Below, in pieces: positions 22,665 to 31,897 of a stretch of 36,577 nucleotides of DNA. Location: the NCBI GenBank assembly GCA_025934025.1, contig JAICYU010000011.1, positions 1-36,577 of the forward strand. The letters are read 5' to 3'. The DNA is from Terriglobales bacterium. Its GTDB lineage: Bacteria; Acidobacteriota; Terriglobia; Terriglobales; Acidobacteriaceae. A program made the translations under genes and the position numbers. Numbering within the stretch: the stretch's first letter is position 1; each line of letters starts with the position of its first letter. The notes under the pieces are model-generated. The model was given only the letters and a program-made list of their open reading frames with translations, was not told where the DNA came from and made no database searches.

Positions 22665-23561
22665 TTATTGGCGTTCCAGGACGCGAATATCTCCATTTAG
22701 ATTTTCAGCTTTGATTTCCGGCCCTCCGGAGCCGACACGGCCTCCGGTGAACCGGTCCGAACGAAAGATGAACTTGCCTCCGCGCCGCTCCGCATTGACC
22801 TCGCGGGCGGGAAGCGCCGTCATGGCAAAATCGCTGTAAACGTTGCCGTTCATGGTCTTAAAGCGGAAGTCAGCAGAAAGCCCCCGCGCAAATGTGAGTT
22901 CCACATTGCCGTTGATGGTCGAGAAACTCGAGTTCTCTCGCGGGTTCTGGGTGAACGTAACTTTCACGCTTCCGTTCACGGTTTTTGCCTGGCCGGAACC
23001 GGCGATGTCTTGCAGGTCAATTCCGCCATTGACGTTATGCACGGAAAATGCTCCGTTCACATCGTGCACATTGATGTGGCCGCCGTTCACCGTTTTCAAA
23101 GTAATGTCGAGATTGCGTGGGACTTGAAGTTGGAAATCCATGCGGACGGAATAGCCACGGTCGCCCTGCCATCCACGGCATCCATCGTTGCAGTTACAGC
23201 GGAACGGGCCGTTTACATACAACTTCAGCAAATCCGGCTGATCAGTGATGTCGAGCGTGACCTCTTTTTTCGCAGCTTCCATTTTCGGTTGCGATTCAGC
23301 ACGGATGGTCTTGTTCACTGTCAGTTGCACCTGGTCAGAGGAGCTGCCAGTAACTTCAATAGAGCCGGTGACGTTGTCAATTTCCAGCGTCTTGTGCGCG
23401 CGGCTCAGGTTGAATGACTTGCGAATGGTTTCCTGCTGCCGCAAGGGCATCCCGGAATACGAATCGTCGTCCTCATGCTGTGCCACGGCTGCGATCCCGT
23501 GCATGAGAATGAAGAACCCAAGCACGTAGGCAATCAATCTTGACGGTTTCAGGTCCAACAT
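22665..23561 (-). CDS. DUF4097 beta-repeat protein (first copy)
   Basis: A 298-residue exported protein: an N-terminal hydrophobic signal (LIAYVLGFFILMHGIAAVA), then the same beta-repeat architecture as its downstream neighbour, including TVNGGHINVHDVNGAFSVHNVNGGIDLQDIAGSG and the closing GSGGPEIKAENLNGDIRVLE. It contains a cysteine-bearing insertion (FRCNCNDGCRGWQGDRGY) not present in the second copy. The two probably arose by tandem duplication. It follows the anti-sigma gene by 32 nt. The function is unknown; an envelope-exposed stress protein is an inference from context. Confidence 0.78.
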   Translation of the reverse strand: MLDLKPSRLIAYVLGFFILMHGIAAVAQHEDDDSYSGMPLRQQETIRKSFNLSRAHKTLEIDNVTGSIEVTGSSSDQVQLTVNKTIRAESQPKMEAAKKEVTLDITDQPDLLKLYVNGPFRCNCNDGCRGWQGDRGYSVRMDFQLQVPRNLDITLKTVNGGHINVHDVNGAFSVHNVNGGIDLQDIAGSGQAKTVNGSVKVTFTQNPRENSSFSTINGNVELTFARGLSADFRFKTMNGNVYSDFAMTALPAREVNAERRGGKFIFRSDRFTGGRVGSGGPEIKAENLNGDIRVLERQ

Positions 23562-23593
23562 AGTTTTCTTCTCCGTTACTCAAATCTGGATCG

Positions 23594-24412
23594 TTAGCTC
23601 AACTGCTGGATTCCCCAATCGGCGCGCTTGCGCACGGAGGGATCGGTCTTAGGATCTTTTTGCAGGATCTTGAGGCGATCCACCGCAGACGCATCGTGCA
23701 AGTCCACCAGAACATCAATCAAAGCCACCTGCACCAGAGGCGACTGCGGTTCCTGGAGCGAATCCATGAGGCCTTTGCGGACGTCCTGCCGCCCTCCGTA
23801 GTGGCTCAGCGCATCCAAGGCCGCCAGGCGCACATCCACGCTGTTGTCATAGCGCATGGTGTGCAACAGCGCGTTCAGGACCTTGGGATCGGGGTCGGTC
23901 TGAGCGCGGCTGTAACTCACGCCTTGCAGCCGCTCGCTGGCTGACTGTTGCTGGAGCATCGAGATCACAACCAGTTGGCGCATACTGCGGAGTTCTTCGT
24001 GCAACGAAGCAACTTCCTGCGAACTAACTCCAGTGCTCGGGGCAGGACGATCAAAATAATGCCCGATCAAAAAGCCGCCGATGAGCAATGCCACAGCCCA
24101 GGCCATGCTGAATGCCGGCGTGCGCAGCCAGTCGAGGACCTGGCGAACATCAAAGAACTTGTTGCGCTCGGCCGCAAGGCCCTTCTTTTCCCAGCGGCCT
24201 TCCTGATAGCTGGCCAGCATGGCATCAAAGCGCGACCGTAGCGCGGGGCTGGGTTGCTCTTCCGGCAACGAGGAGAGCTTGTTCCACAGGGCCACCTCGG
24301 CCGTACACTTTTCGCAGTGGGCAATGTGCAATTCCAGCCCGGCGCTCTCGCCCGCAGGCAAAGCGCCATGGAGGTAGTCAGCCATTAGAGCGGAGATGTC
24401 TTCGCATTTCAT
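23594..24412 (-). CDS. Anti-sigma factor (zf-HC2) with HEAT-like repeats
   Basis: The 272-residue protein begins MKCEDISALMADYLHGALPA, then LELHIAHCEKCTAEV, the zinc-coordinating His-x3-Cys-x2-Cys anti-sigma domain (ZAS, zf-HC2). One membrane helix (FSMAWAVALLIGGFLIGHYF) spans about residues 115-135. The rest, outside the membrane, has HEAT-like helical repeats such as DPKVLNALLHTMRYDNSVDVRLAALDALSHYGG. It is expected to hold the adjacent sigma factor inactive and release it on an envelope signal. Its ATG overlaps the sigma stop codon (ATGA), which supports the shorter start over 24469. The HEAT extension is unusual as a sensor domain. Confidence 0.86.
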   Translation of the reverse strand: MKCEDISALMADYLHGALPAGESAGLELHIAHCEKCTAEVALWNKLSSLPEEQPSPALRSRFDAMLASYQEGRWEKKGLAAERNKFFDVRQVLDWLRTPAFSMAWAVALLIGGFLIGHYFDRPAPSTGVSSQEVASLHEELRSMRQLVVISMLQQQSASERLQGVSYSRAQTDPDPKVLNALLHTMRYDNSVDVRLAALDALSHYGGRQDVRKGLMDSLQEPQSPLVQVALIDVLVDLHDASAVDRLKILQKDPKTDPSVRKRADWGIQQLS

Positions 24413-25011
24413 TGCAAACTCCCGGGGTTTGGCAGGCGCGCCGGCCCGCCTCTTCCCTGCTTGTTCCAAATCTTGTTGCCGCTGATGGCGCTGAATTTTT
24501 CCCGCAACTCATGTAACGCACGATGCACTCTGACTTTTACGGTATTCACTTCGCAGCCCATGAGTTCGGCGATTTGCTCATACTTCAGCCCCTGGAACCG
24601 GCTCAGCACCAGGACTTCCCGTTTTTCCTCGGGCAGTTCCAGCAGAGCTCGCCGCAGTAGCGTGGCCTCCTGCTGCTCCTGCGCCGTATCCGATGGGAAA
24701 ACAGCGGGTTCCATCTCCGACTCAAGCGCAGTTTCCGGGCGGCGACGCCGGAGGTAGTCAATGCGGGCGTTCCGCGCAATCTGGTACATCCAGGCCCGGA
24801 ACGGTGTTTCCGGACGGTAGCTGTGGCGGTACTTCAGGATGCGGAAGAAAACTTCCTGAACCAGGTCTTCGCTGAGAGACCGGTCGCCCGTAAGCTTGCA
24901 ATAAAAATTGAACAGCGGCACTTGATAGCGCTCAAACAGCTCGCCCAGCATTTCGCCGACACCGCTTCGCACCTGCGACATCAACTCCTCGTCCGGGATT
25001 GAATGGTCCAT
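24409..25011 (-). CDS. ECF-type RNA polymerase sigma factor
   Basis: A 200-residue sigma-70 family protein with the two domains of group IV factors. Sigma2 covers about 18-90 (MLGELFERYQVPLFNFYCKLTGD through PFRAWMYQIARNARIDYLRRRR). Sigma4 covers about 125-180 (LELPEEKREVLVLSRFQGLKYEQIAELMGCEVNTVKVRVHRALHELRE). Its start has GAGAGG upstream. It is the first gene of the unit sigma, anti-sigma, DUF4097, DUF4097, which it probably controls itself. The C-terminal tail beyond sigma4 is basic and short. Confidence 0.92.
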   Translation of the reverse strand: MDHSIPDEELMSQVRSGVGEMLGELFERYQVPLFNFYCKLTGDRSLSEDLVQEVFFRILKYRHSYRPETPFRAWMYQIARNARIDYLRRRRPETALESEMEPAVFPSDTAQEQQEATLLRRALLELPEEKREVLVLSRFQGLKYEQIAELMGCEVNTVKVRVHRALHELREKFSAISGNKIWNKQGRGGPARLPNPGSLQ

Positions 25012-25168
25012 CGGCCCTCTCTGGTTGCTGCTTGTCCCTTCGCTGGATGAATACTGGAACAGACAAAAAAGGTTACATCCAACGCGCTTTTCTTGTGACG
25101 GCGGGCCACGGCTTTACATGAACCTGAAGCAACGGTTTTAATAGGGGATTGATCACTGAGGAGAGTGC

Positions 25169-25924
<756 letters not shown>

Positions 25925-25947
25925 TCATTGCGGACTGACGTTGATGC

Positions 25948-27573
25948 TTACAGCCGCTCCAGCAGCACCAGCGTGCGGTCGTCTTCCGGTTCGCGGTTCT
26001 GTGAGAAGTTTTCCACTGCCTGAAACACCTGTTGCACAGGATCCGCGGAGAGAAGGCAGCCTTTCACCCGTTCCAAGCCAAACTCTGTTCCGTTGCGGTC
26101 TTCTGTCTCGGTAATTCCGTCAGTAAGGATGCACAGGCGCGAGCCTGATGGAAATGGCGTCTGAATCGAATGGAAACTCGCGGCGGCGATCAGCCCGACA
26201 GGGAGATCACCATCCTCAATTTGTGTTGCCGATTCTTTAGCGCTCACGATGGGCGGCACATGGCCGCAGTTCACCACATGGAGACTGCCGTCTTTGCGGG
26301 CCTGCGCGGCCAGCAGCGTTGCGTACTTCTGCCCGGCGACGCGGGAGCACAGGAATTGGTTGACGGCAGAAACGGCCTCCACCAGCGAGACGCCATTCGA
26401 GATTTGAGCATAGAACATGCCCTGAATGACCGAAGCCAACAGGGCCGCGGAAATTCCTTTGCCAGAAACGTCCACTACGATCGCAGTCAGGGCGTCAGGA
26501 GAGACGTGGATGTCAAAGAAATCTCCGCCAATCTCCTTGCACGGCGTGCTGTGCCCTTTGGCCCAGCCGATCTCGCAAGTGACCTCAGAGCGCGAGATCA
26601 AACTGCGCTGAATGGAAGATGCAATGGCCATTTCCTTTTGGTATTGCTGCTGCGCCTGCTCGGCTTCCACCAGGCGCGCGCTTTCCAGCACCGCTGCGCA
26701 TTCGCCCGCCAGCGCGCGCAACACGTCATTGCCCACCGCAGATAGGTCTCCCGTGACGGAACGGCTGTCCAGGTAGAGAACTCCGTTGACCGCCCGCTCC
26801 GCTGGAAGTTCCGCGCCCGCGCGCAAAGAACGAAGCGGAATGGCCACGACTGTCCGGAGCTCGTTGATCACAATGCTTTGCCGCGCGGCGAGTTCGCGCT
26901 GGCGGGTGGCATCGCCGGTAATGAACTCGGCGGCGGAATTCATGGCCTCATCCACCACAGAGTGCGAAACGCCGGAAGCACGCGGCAGTTCGGTACCTGC
27001 CGCATCAACTCCGCAGGTCATAGTTGGGACGCCTTTTTTGTCCGGCAGATAAACGAAGCCACGCTCCGCGCGCGTGATGCGCAGAGCTACGCCTACCATT
27101 TTGCGTAAAACGTCGTCTACGATGCCGCCGCTGCTCAAGGTCCGGGCCGCCTCAAGGAAGAGTCGCAACTGCTCCAGCTCTGAGCTGTCACTCTGCCCTG
27201 CAAGGCGGGTGAGCAGAACATTGCGGGTGCTGCTGATGGTGGCTTCCCGCAGAAAGATCAAGCTGAGTCCGGGTACGCCAAGGGTGATCTGGTCCTTATG
27301 ATTCAGCGCGGAACGCTCAACACGGCCTCCATTGACAAAGGTGCCGTGGCGGCTACCCGCGTCCTCAAGGTAATATTCGCCGTTCTCGGCGACCACGCGC
27401 GCGTGCACGCGCGAAACCCTGAAATCAGGAATGATGATGTCGCACTCATCGGAACGCCCAATGCTGGAGAGAGGCTTGGAAAGGATTGCTTTGTGCTGCT
27501 GCCCTGCAACTTCCACAAGAAGCGTGGCTTGTTTTGGCGCACTGGTTCCGGGGCTGGCCATCAGCATCATCAT
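25948..27573 (-). CDS. FHA-GAF-PP2C (SpoIIE-type) phosphatase
   Basis: A 541-residue cytoplasmic signalling protein in three parts. The FHA domain (about 18-105) has IGRSDECDIIIPDFRVSRVHARV and GTFVNGGRV, for binding phosphothreonine. A GAF domain (about 150-300) follows. The PP2C/SpoIIE domain (about 330-541) has the metal-binding GGDFFDIHV, VDVSGKGISAALLAS, LTDGITE and EDDRTLVLL. Such proteins dephosphorylate anti-sigma-factor antagonists or other Ser/Thr phosphoproteins. The likely partner kinase and antagonist are not in this window. A terminator (27612-27649) separates it from the upstream microprotein unit. Confidence 0.9.
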   Translation of the reverse strand: MMMLMASPGTSAPKQATLLVEVAGQQHKAILSKPLSSIGRSDECDIIIPDFRVSRVHARVVAENGEYYLEDAGSRHGTFVNGGRVERSALNHKDQITLGVPGLSLIFLREATISSTRNVLLTRLAGQSDSSELEQLRLFLEAARTLSSGGIVDDVLRKMVGVALRITRAERGFVYLPDKKGVPTMTCGVDAAGTELPRASGVSHSVVDEAMNSAAEFITGDATRQRELAARQSIVINELRTVVAIPLRSLRAGAELPAERAVNGVLYLDSRSVTGDLSAVGNDVLRALAGECAAVLESARLVEAEQAQQQYQKEMAIASSIQRSLISRSEVTCEIGWAKGHSTPCKEIGGDFFDIHVSPDALTAIVVDVSGKGISAALLASVIQGMFYAQISNGVSLVEAVSAVNQFLCSRVAGQKYATLLAAQARKDGSLHVVNCGHVPPIVSAKESATQIEDGDLPVGLIAAASFHSIQTPFPSGSRLCILTDGITETEDRNGTEFGLERVKGCLLSADPVQQVFQAVENFSQNREPEDDRTLVLLERL

Positions 27574-27611
27574 ACCGCCGTTGCAGCTTGGAAATCGTCT
27601 GGGACGGCACA

Positions 27612-27649
27612 GAAAAATGCGCCTGCCGGATGTCGAGTTCCGGCAGGCG
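27612..27649 (-). terminator. Terminator after the microprotein unit
   Basis: A perfect 10-bp stem CGCCTGCCGG/CCGGCAGGCG (27620-27629 and 27640-27649) is followed, on the minus strand, by CATTTTTCT. It lies between the 36-residue ORF and the phosphatase gene. Confidence 0.8.
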
Positions 27650-27725
27650 TCTGGAAAACCGTCCTTGGATGCGCGGGTACAGTTCCGGGACGGAAGGCCA
27701 ACAGGTCAGGGCAAAAACTCTTGAA

Positions 27726-27836
27726 CTATCTGGTCGCCGCCAGAAGAGCGCAGAGCGCGACAAACAAAACAACTCCGAATACCATCATGGTGCGCGGGGC
27801 CATTTCCTCGATGTAATCTGCTGTGCGGTTAAGCAT
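27726..27836 (-). CDS. Single-helix microprotein (36 aa)
   Basis: The ORF begins MLNRTADYIEEMAPRTMM and continues into one hydrophobic helix (VFGVVLFVALCALLAA), ending TR. A consensus AGGAGG sits five nt before the ATG, one of the best ribosome sites in the window, which makes coding likely despite its size. The start overlaps the last eight bases of the zinc-ribbon ORF upstream, indicating translational coupling, and a terminator follows about 75 nt later. I do not recognise a family. A small inner-membrane regulator or partner of the upstream protein is possible. Confidence 0.6.
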   Translation of the reverse strand: MLNRTADYIEEMAPRTMMVFGVVLFVALCALLAATR

Positions 27837-28101
27837 GTTTTCCTCCTGTCCGGTTGCCGAAACGCTCGCTTTCCCGGTAATCCTCGGAGGTCAGCATCAC
27901 GAACTCCATGGCGGTTTGATCTGATTGAACATCTGCGGCCGAGTATCCCAGCACATCGCTCACCTTAAGCAGATTGATCCCACCGCAAACCGCGCAAGAA
28001 TCTCCGCGATCCGAGGAGATGAATTCGCAATCAGCGCAAAGTACCGCATCGCGCAGCGGCAGATAACACGATCTATTGGTACTGTTCACAATGCGTTTCA
28101 T
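27829..28101 (-). CDS. Small zinc-ribbon protein (90 aa), hypothetical
   Basis: Two CxxC pairs (CADCEF and CAVCGG, 14 residues between the pairs) form a probable zinc ribbon near residues 22-40. A polar C-terminal half ends TGGKHA. It overlaps the 36-residue microprotein by eight bases on the same strand. The protein has no signal peptide and is likely cytoplasmic. Its role is unknown; nucleic-acid or protein binding through the ribbon is the general expectation. The ATG has no strong Shine-Dalgarno. Confidence 0.6.
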   Translation of the reverse strand: MKRIVNSTNRSCYLPLRDAVLCADCEFISSDRGDSCAVCGGINLLKVSDVLGYSAADVQSDQTAMEFVMLTSEDYRESERFGNRTGGKHA

Positions 28102-28287
28102 GGTTCAACCATCGCCCGTTCACAGACTCATAAAGCAGCTGGCTGGCCAAAGCGATAACCTGTATAAGTCACTTTATTTCAGCTACTTGGCTAGATGGCA
28201 GAAGAATGCATGATGGGGTATTTCAACCCGATGTGTGTCCGTTGGACACACCACTTCTCTGTCGCGCGGGGATCGCTGGGTGAACAG

Positions 28288-28812
<525 letters not shown>

Positions 28813-28961
28813 TTATTGAGCAGCAGCTCTCGTTTCTATTGATGGCGGTCAACCTTGCACTAGTAACTATTGTCTAACCTATATCAGTTTGGCACTCGCG
28901 AGCTGATCGCAAGTGGTCAAGCCCACTGACGGGCAGTTGAATCTTCGAAGGAGCAACAGAC

Positions 28962-30167
28962 ATGAACAAGAAATTTCTTTTGGCGTTAATGCTGGCCTCA
29001 GGCATGGCATTTGCGCAGGGCACCGGAAGTTCCGGATCTTCAACACCTCCGGACCAACAGCCTTCTGCGCAGCAGCCGAGCTCACCATCAAGTACAGACC
29101 AGCAGCAGCCCTCGGCGCAACAGCCGAGTTCTCCATCCTCCACAGACCAGCAACAACAGCCGGCTACTCCGCCTGCAACGGACCAGAGCAGCCAGAGCAC
29201 CTCAACGACGAGCTCCAGCACTACTTCCACCAGCTCGAACTCGGTGAAGGGATGCTTGAAGCAATCGGGCGGCAACTGGGTCCTGAATGCAGACAACGGA
29301 CAGACCATCAATCTTAACGGCGACAGCTCCCTGCTGAAACCGCACGACGGACACGAAGTGCAAATCCAGGGCAGCCAGGCCAGTGATGGTTCGTTCCAAG
29401 TCAGCTCCGTGAACATGATCTCCGATTCCTGCACCAATCAGCAGGCAGCGGGCAGCATGGGCGCCGGCGCTGCTGCTGGAACGGCTGCTGCAGGCGCGGC
29501 AACCACCGCTCCCAGCGACACCACCAGCCAGAGCACTTCATCTCCGTCTTCAACGCAGCCCGGAGCAGCCTCGGGCGCAGCTCCTGCGGCTCCTGAAGCT
29601 CAGGAATCAACCTCGACCGCAACCAGCAATCCTCCTGCAACCGACCAGAACGCTCAGACGGGCGCTGCTCCGGCTACCGGCGCCGCTAATCCGACAGCGC
29701 AGACCGGCGCTGCGGCTCCTGGACAGAGCACCACTGGGCCAACCAATCCTCCAGTAACTGGCCAGACTTCCGCGAGCTCGGTGGGAAGCACGACCGACCA
29801 GAGCGCGGCTGCAAACCAAAACCCAAGCTCGACTGCTCCGGCCGACCAGAGCTCAACCACTGCGAATCCTCCGGCCAGCACGACCTCGACCGATCAGAAC
29901 GCAGCGGCTGCAGGGCAGACTGCTCCCAGCAGCAGCACCGCAGATCAGAATGCTGCCGCCAGCCAAAGCAGCACGACTTCTGCTGATCAGAATGCCACCG
30001 CAAACCAGACTCCGACCACCAGCGACCAGAGCGCCGTTGCGGCCGGAAATGCAGACCAGAACGCCAATGCGGGCCAGAAACTGCCTCAGACGGCTTCTCC
30101 TCTGCCATTACTGGGACTGTTGGGACTCGGCTCACTCGTAACCGGCCTCGTAAGCCGCAAGAAATAA
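28962..30167 (+). CDS. Low-complexity secreted protein with LPQTA sorting-like C-terminus
   Basis: A 401-residue protein. It has a signal peptide (FLLALMLASGMAFAQ) and a Gln/Ser/Thr/Pro-rich region in which PSAQQPSSPSSTDQQQ occurs twice. A small folded domain of about 65 residues follows (VKGCLKQSGGNWVL, then LNGDSSLLKPHDGHEVQIQG), with a Cys at each end. A long tract rich in Thr, Ala, Ser and repeated TDQN units comes next. The end is LPQTASPLPLLGLLGLGSL, then a second hydrophobic half and SRKK. That end has the form of a cell-wall sorting signal (LPxT, hydrophobic helix, basic tail), unusual for a Gram-negative lineage. AAGGAG precedes the ATG. No sortase gene lies nearby. Function is unknown. 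Confidence 0.85.
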   Translation: MNKKFLLALMLASGMAFAQGTGSSGSSTPPDQQPSAQQPSSPSSTDQQQPSAQQPSSPSSTDQQQQPATPPATDQSSQSTSTTSSSTTSTSSNSVKGCLKQSGGNWVLNADNGQTINLNGDSSLLKPHDGHEVQIQGSQASDGSFQVSSVNMISDSCTNQQAAGSMGAGAAAGTAAAGAATTAPSDTTSQSTSSPSSTQPGAASGAAPAAPEAQESTSTATSNPPATDQNAQTGAAPATGAANPTAQTGAAAPGQSTTGPTNPPVTGQTSASSVGSTTDQSAAANQNPSSTAPADQSSTTANPPASTTSTDQNAAAAGQTAPSSSTADQNAAASQSSTTSADQNATANQTPTTSDQSAVAAGNADQNANAGQKLPQTASPLPLLGLLGLGSLVTGLVSRKK

Positions 30168-30191
30168 CCTAACCAGAAAGTGAAGGCAACA

Positions 30192-30235
30192 AATGCCCGG
30201 ATGCCCTGTTGGGCTCCGGGCATTGTTGTTGTTGC
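30192..30235 (+). terminator. Terminator of the low-complexity protein gene
   Basis: AATGCCCGG and CCGGGCATT (30192-30200 and 30216-30224) pair perfectly around an inner GCCC/GGGC helix. GTTGTTGTTG follows. It sits 24 nt after the stop. Confidence 0.75.
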
Positions 30236-30239
30236 ATCA

Positions 30240-30776
30240 TCAGCCCGCCAGAACGGATCGCCACTCTCTCCTCGCAAGTTCCGTGCTCACGCCGTAAACC
30301 AGATGCGCCAGAAAGCCTACAGCGTGGCTTTCAGCGGGGATCTGCGACGGTTTGGCGCTCAGCCCAAGCAGCGGCACAGCAACCTCTTCCCCCAACAGAA
30401 AGAACGCTGTCCCGAAGCCCGCGCCGCCGCCAACTCGCAATTGCGGCAGATACTCAGAAGATGCTCCATAAAACGCGCCACCCATAATGCCGATCACGTA
30501 ATGTCCAATCAGGTCTGCAATCTTCGCTTGCTCCCCTGTCAATTCGCGGCCCAGGAACCGGTGCGAGACCTTGTTTACCATTGCGATTGTCGCCGGATCT
30601 GTGCTTACGCCGCGCTGGGCTGATTGTTCGGGCTGTTGATAATTTCCGGTGAGTCTCGTCCAAATCCCGTAAATCTGGTTCATGGTCCAGGAAGCAAACA
30701 CTCCTGCCACAGCCCCCGCCAGAGCGCCTTTCAGCAGCGCAGGCGAAGATTTTTCTTGAAGGTCTTTCATATCCAT
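30240..30776 (-). CDS. DUF1440-like membrane protein
   Basis: A 178-residue protein with hydrophobic stretches at about 14-36 (ALLKGALAGAVAGVFASWTMNQI), 88-108 (IADLIGHYVIGIMGGAFYGA), 116-140 and 153-168. The order and Gly/Ala-rich first helix with SWTMNQ resemble the DUF1440/YagU family of inner-membrane proteins. E. coli YagU has been linked to acid tolerance. It follows aguA by 42 nt on the same strand and could be in the same transcript. Function here is not known. Confidence 0.6.
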   Translation of the reverse strand: MDMKDLQEKSSPALLKGALAGAVAGVFASWTMNQIYGIWTRLTGNYQQPEQSAQRGVSTDPATIAMVNKVSHRFLGRELTGEQAKIADLIGHYVIGIMGGAFYGASSEYLPQLRVGGGAGFGTAFFLLGEEVAVPLLGLSAKPSQIPAESHAVGFLAHLVYGVSTELARREWRSVLAG

Positions 30777-30818
30777 TTGGAAGCGACGCAGAGGAGGGAA
30801 GAGGCCTTCTGTCTTCTC

Positions 30819-31895
30819 TCAAGCCGGCTGCTGCTGGGTGGCGCAGTGGATTGCGCCCAGTCCCCAGATGAAATCGCCGCAATAGATTCCCACCACCTCA
30901 TGCTTGGGCAGCACTTGCGCAATGATGTTCAACGCAATGCGGTCATTCGCATCATTGAACGTCGGCGCCAGCACAAGCTGATTGGCGATATAGAAGTTTG
31001 CATAACTGGCGGGAAGGCGCCGCTTTTCAAACATTACCGGACGGGGCAGCGGCAGCTCGACTACATGAAGCTTTCGGCCACGAAGGTCTGTAGTCTCGCG
31101 AAGACGTTTGAGATTTTCCTGCAGCGGCTCGTAGTTTGGATCGCTGCGGTTAGTCTCCACTGCGGTCAGCACCGTGTCCGGAGCGACAAAACGCGAGATG
31201 TCGTCCACGTGCCCGTGCGTGTCGTCGCCGCCGATTCCGCCGCCCAGCCAGATAACTTTCTCAACTCCCAGATAGTCGAAAAAAACGCGCTCCAATTCCC
31301 GGCGCGAGAGTCCCGGGTTGCGCTGCTGCACACGGCTGAGAAGGCACTCTTCGGTGGTCAGCATCAGGCCTTGTCCGTTCACGTCAATGCTGCCGCCTTC
31401 AAGCACTACGTGATACGGACTGCCCTCGCGCTCAATAAACGGCGTGAACTGCTTCAGTTTGAGTTTGCGTGCAATCCGCTCTGGAAGCTGATTATCCAGC
31501 CTGCAATCGGGGTACTTGGCCCAGGCATTGAAGCGCCAGTTGGTAAGGGCGATAGAATCATCAGGCGAATCACGGCGGACAAAGATGGGCCCGGAATCTC
31601 GTGTCCATACGCGGTTGGTCGGCCACTGATGGAAACTGACATTCTTCAACCCGGCGCCGCTCTTCGTTAGGACCTCGCGTGCCCGGGCCTTCTCGCCGGC
31701 ATCGCGAACAATGATGTTTACCTTTTCGACGCGGCTGAGATGGCGAATGATTTCGGCATAGACCCAGGGGATGGGCTCGAATTTTCCCGGCCAGTCAGAG
31801 CGATTGTGCGGCCACGCGAGCCACGTGGATTGGTGCTGCTCCCATTCGGCCGGCATGCGATATCCGAGCTGCTGTGGAGTGGGCTGCTTGTACAC
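30819..31895 (-). CDS. aguA: Agmatine deiminase
   Basis: A 358-residue peptidyl-arginine-deiminase-like enzyme that converts agmatine to N-carbamoylputrescine and ammonia. Visible are TWLAWPHNRSDWPG, WTRDSGPIFVRR, VVLEGGSIDVNGQG, GGGIGGDDTHGHVDDISRF (catalytic Asp/His) and the nucleophile Cys in GAIHCATQQQP near the C-terminus. It starts at GTG 31895, two nt after the aguB stop. The two enzymes give the agmatine route to putrescine; no speA (arginine decarboxylase) is present in the window. Confidence 0.93.
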   Translation of the reverse strand: MYKQPTPQQLGYRMPAEWEQHQSTWLAWPHNRSDWPGKFEPIPWVYAEIIRHLSRVEKVNIIVRDAGEKARAREVLTKSGAGLKNVSFHQWPTNRVWTRDSGPIFVRRDSPDDSIALTNWRFNAWAKYPDCRLDNQLPERIARKLKLKQFTPFIEREGSPYHVVLEGGSIDVNGQGLMLTTEECLLSRVQQRNPGLSRRELERVFFDYLGVEKVIWLGGGIGGDDTHGHVDDISRFVAPDTVLTAVETNRSDPNYEPLQENLKRLRETTDLRGRKLHVVELPLPRPVMFEKRRLPASYANFYIANQLVLAPTFNDANDRIALNIIAQVLPKHEVVGIYCGDFIWGLGAIHCATQQQPA

Positions 31896-31897
31896 GG

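Noticed and set aside
28192-28212. Sigma-54 promoter TGGCAG-N5-TGCAT
   Set aside because: The GG-GC spacing is one base short of the required distance and no gene follows on that strand.
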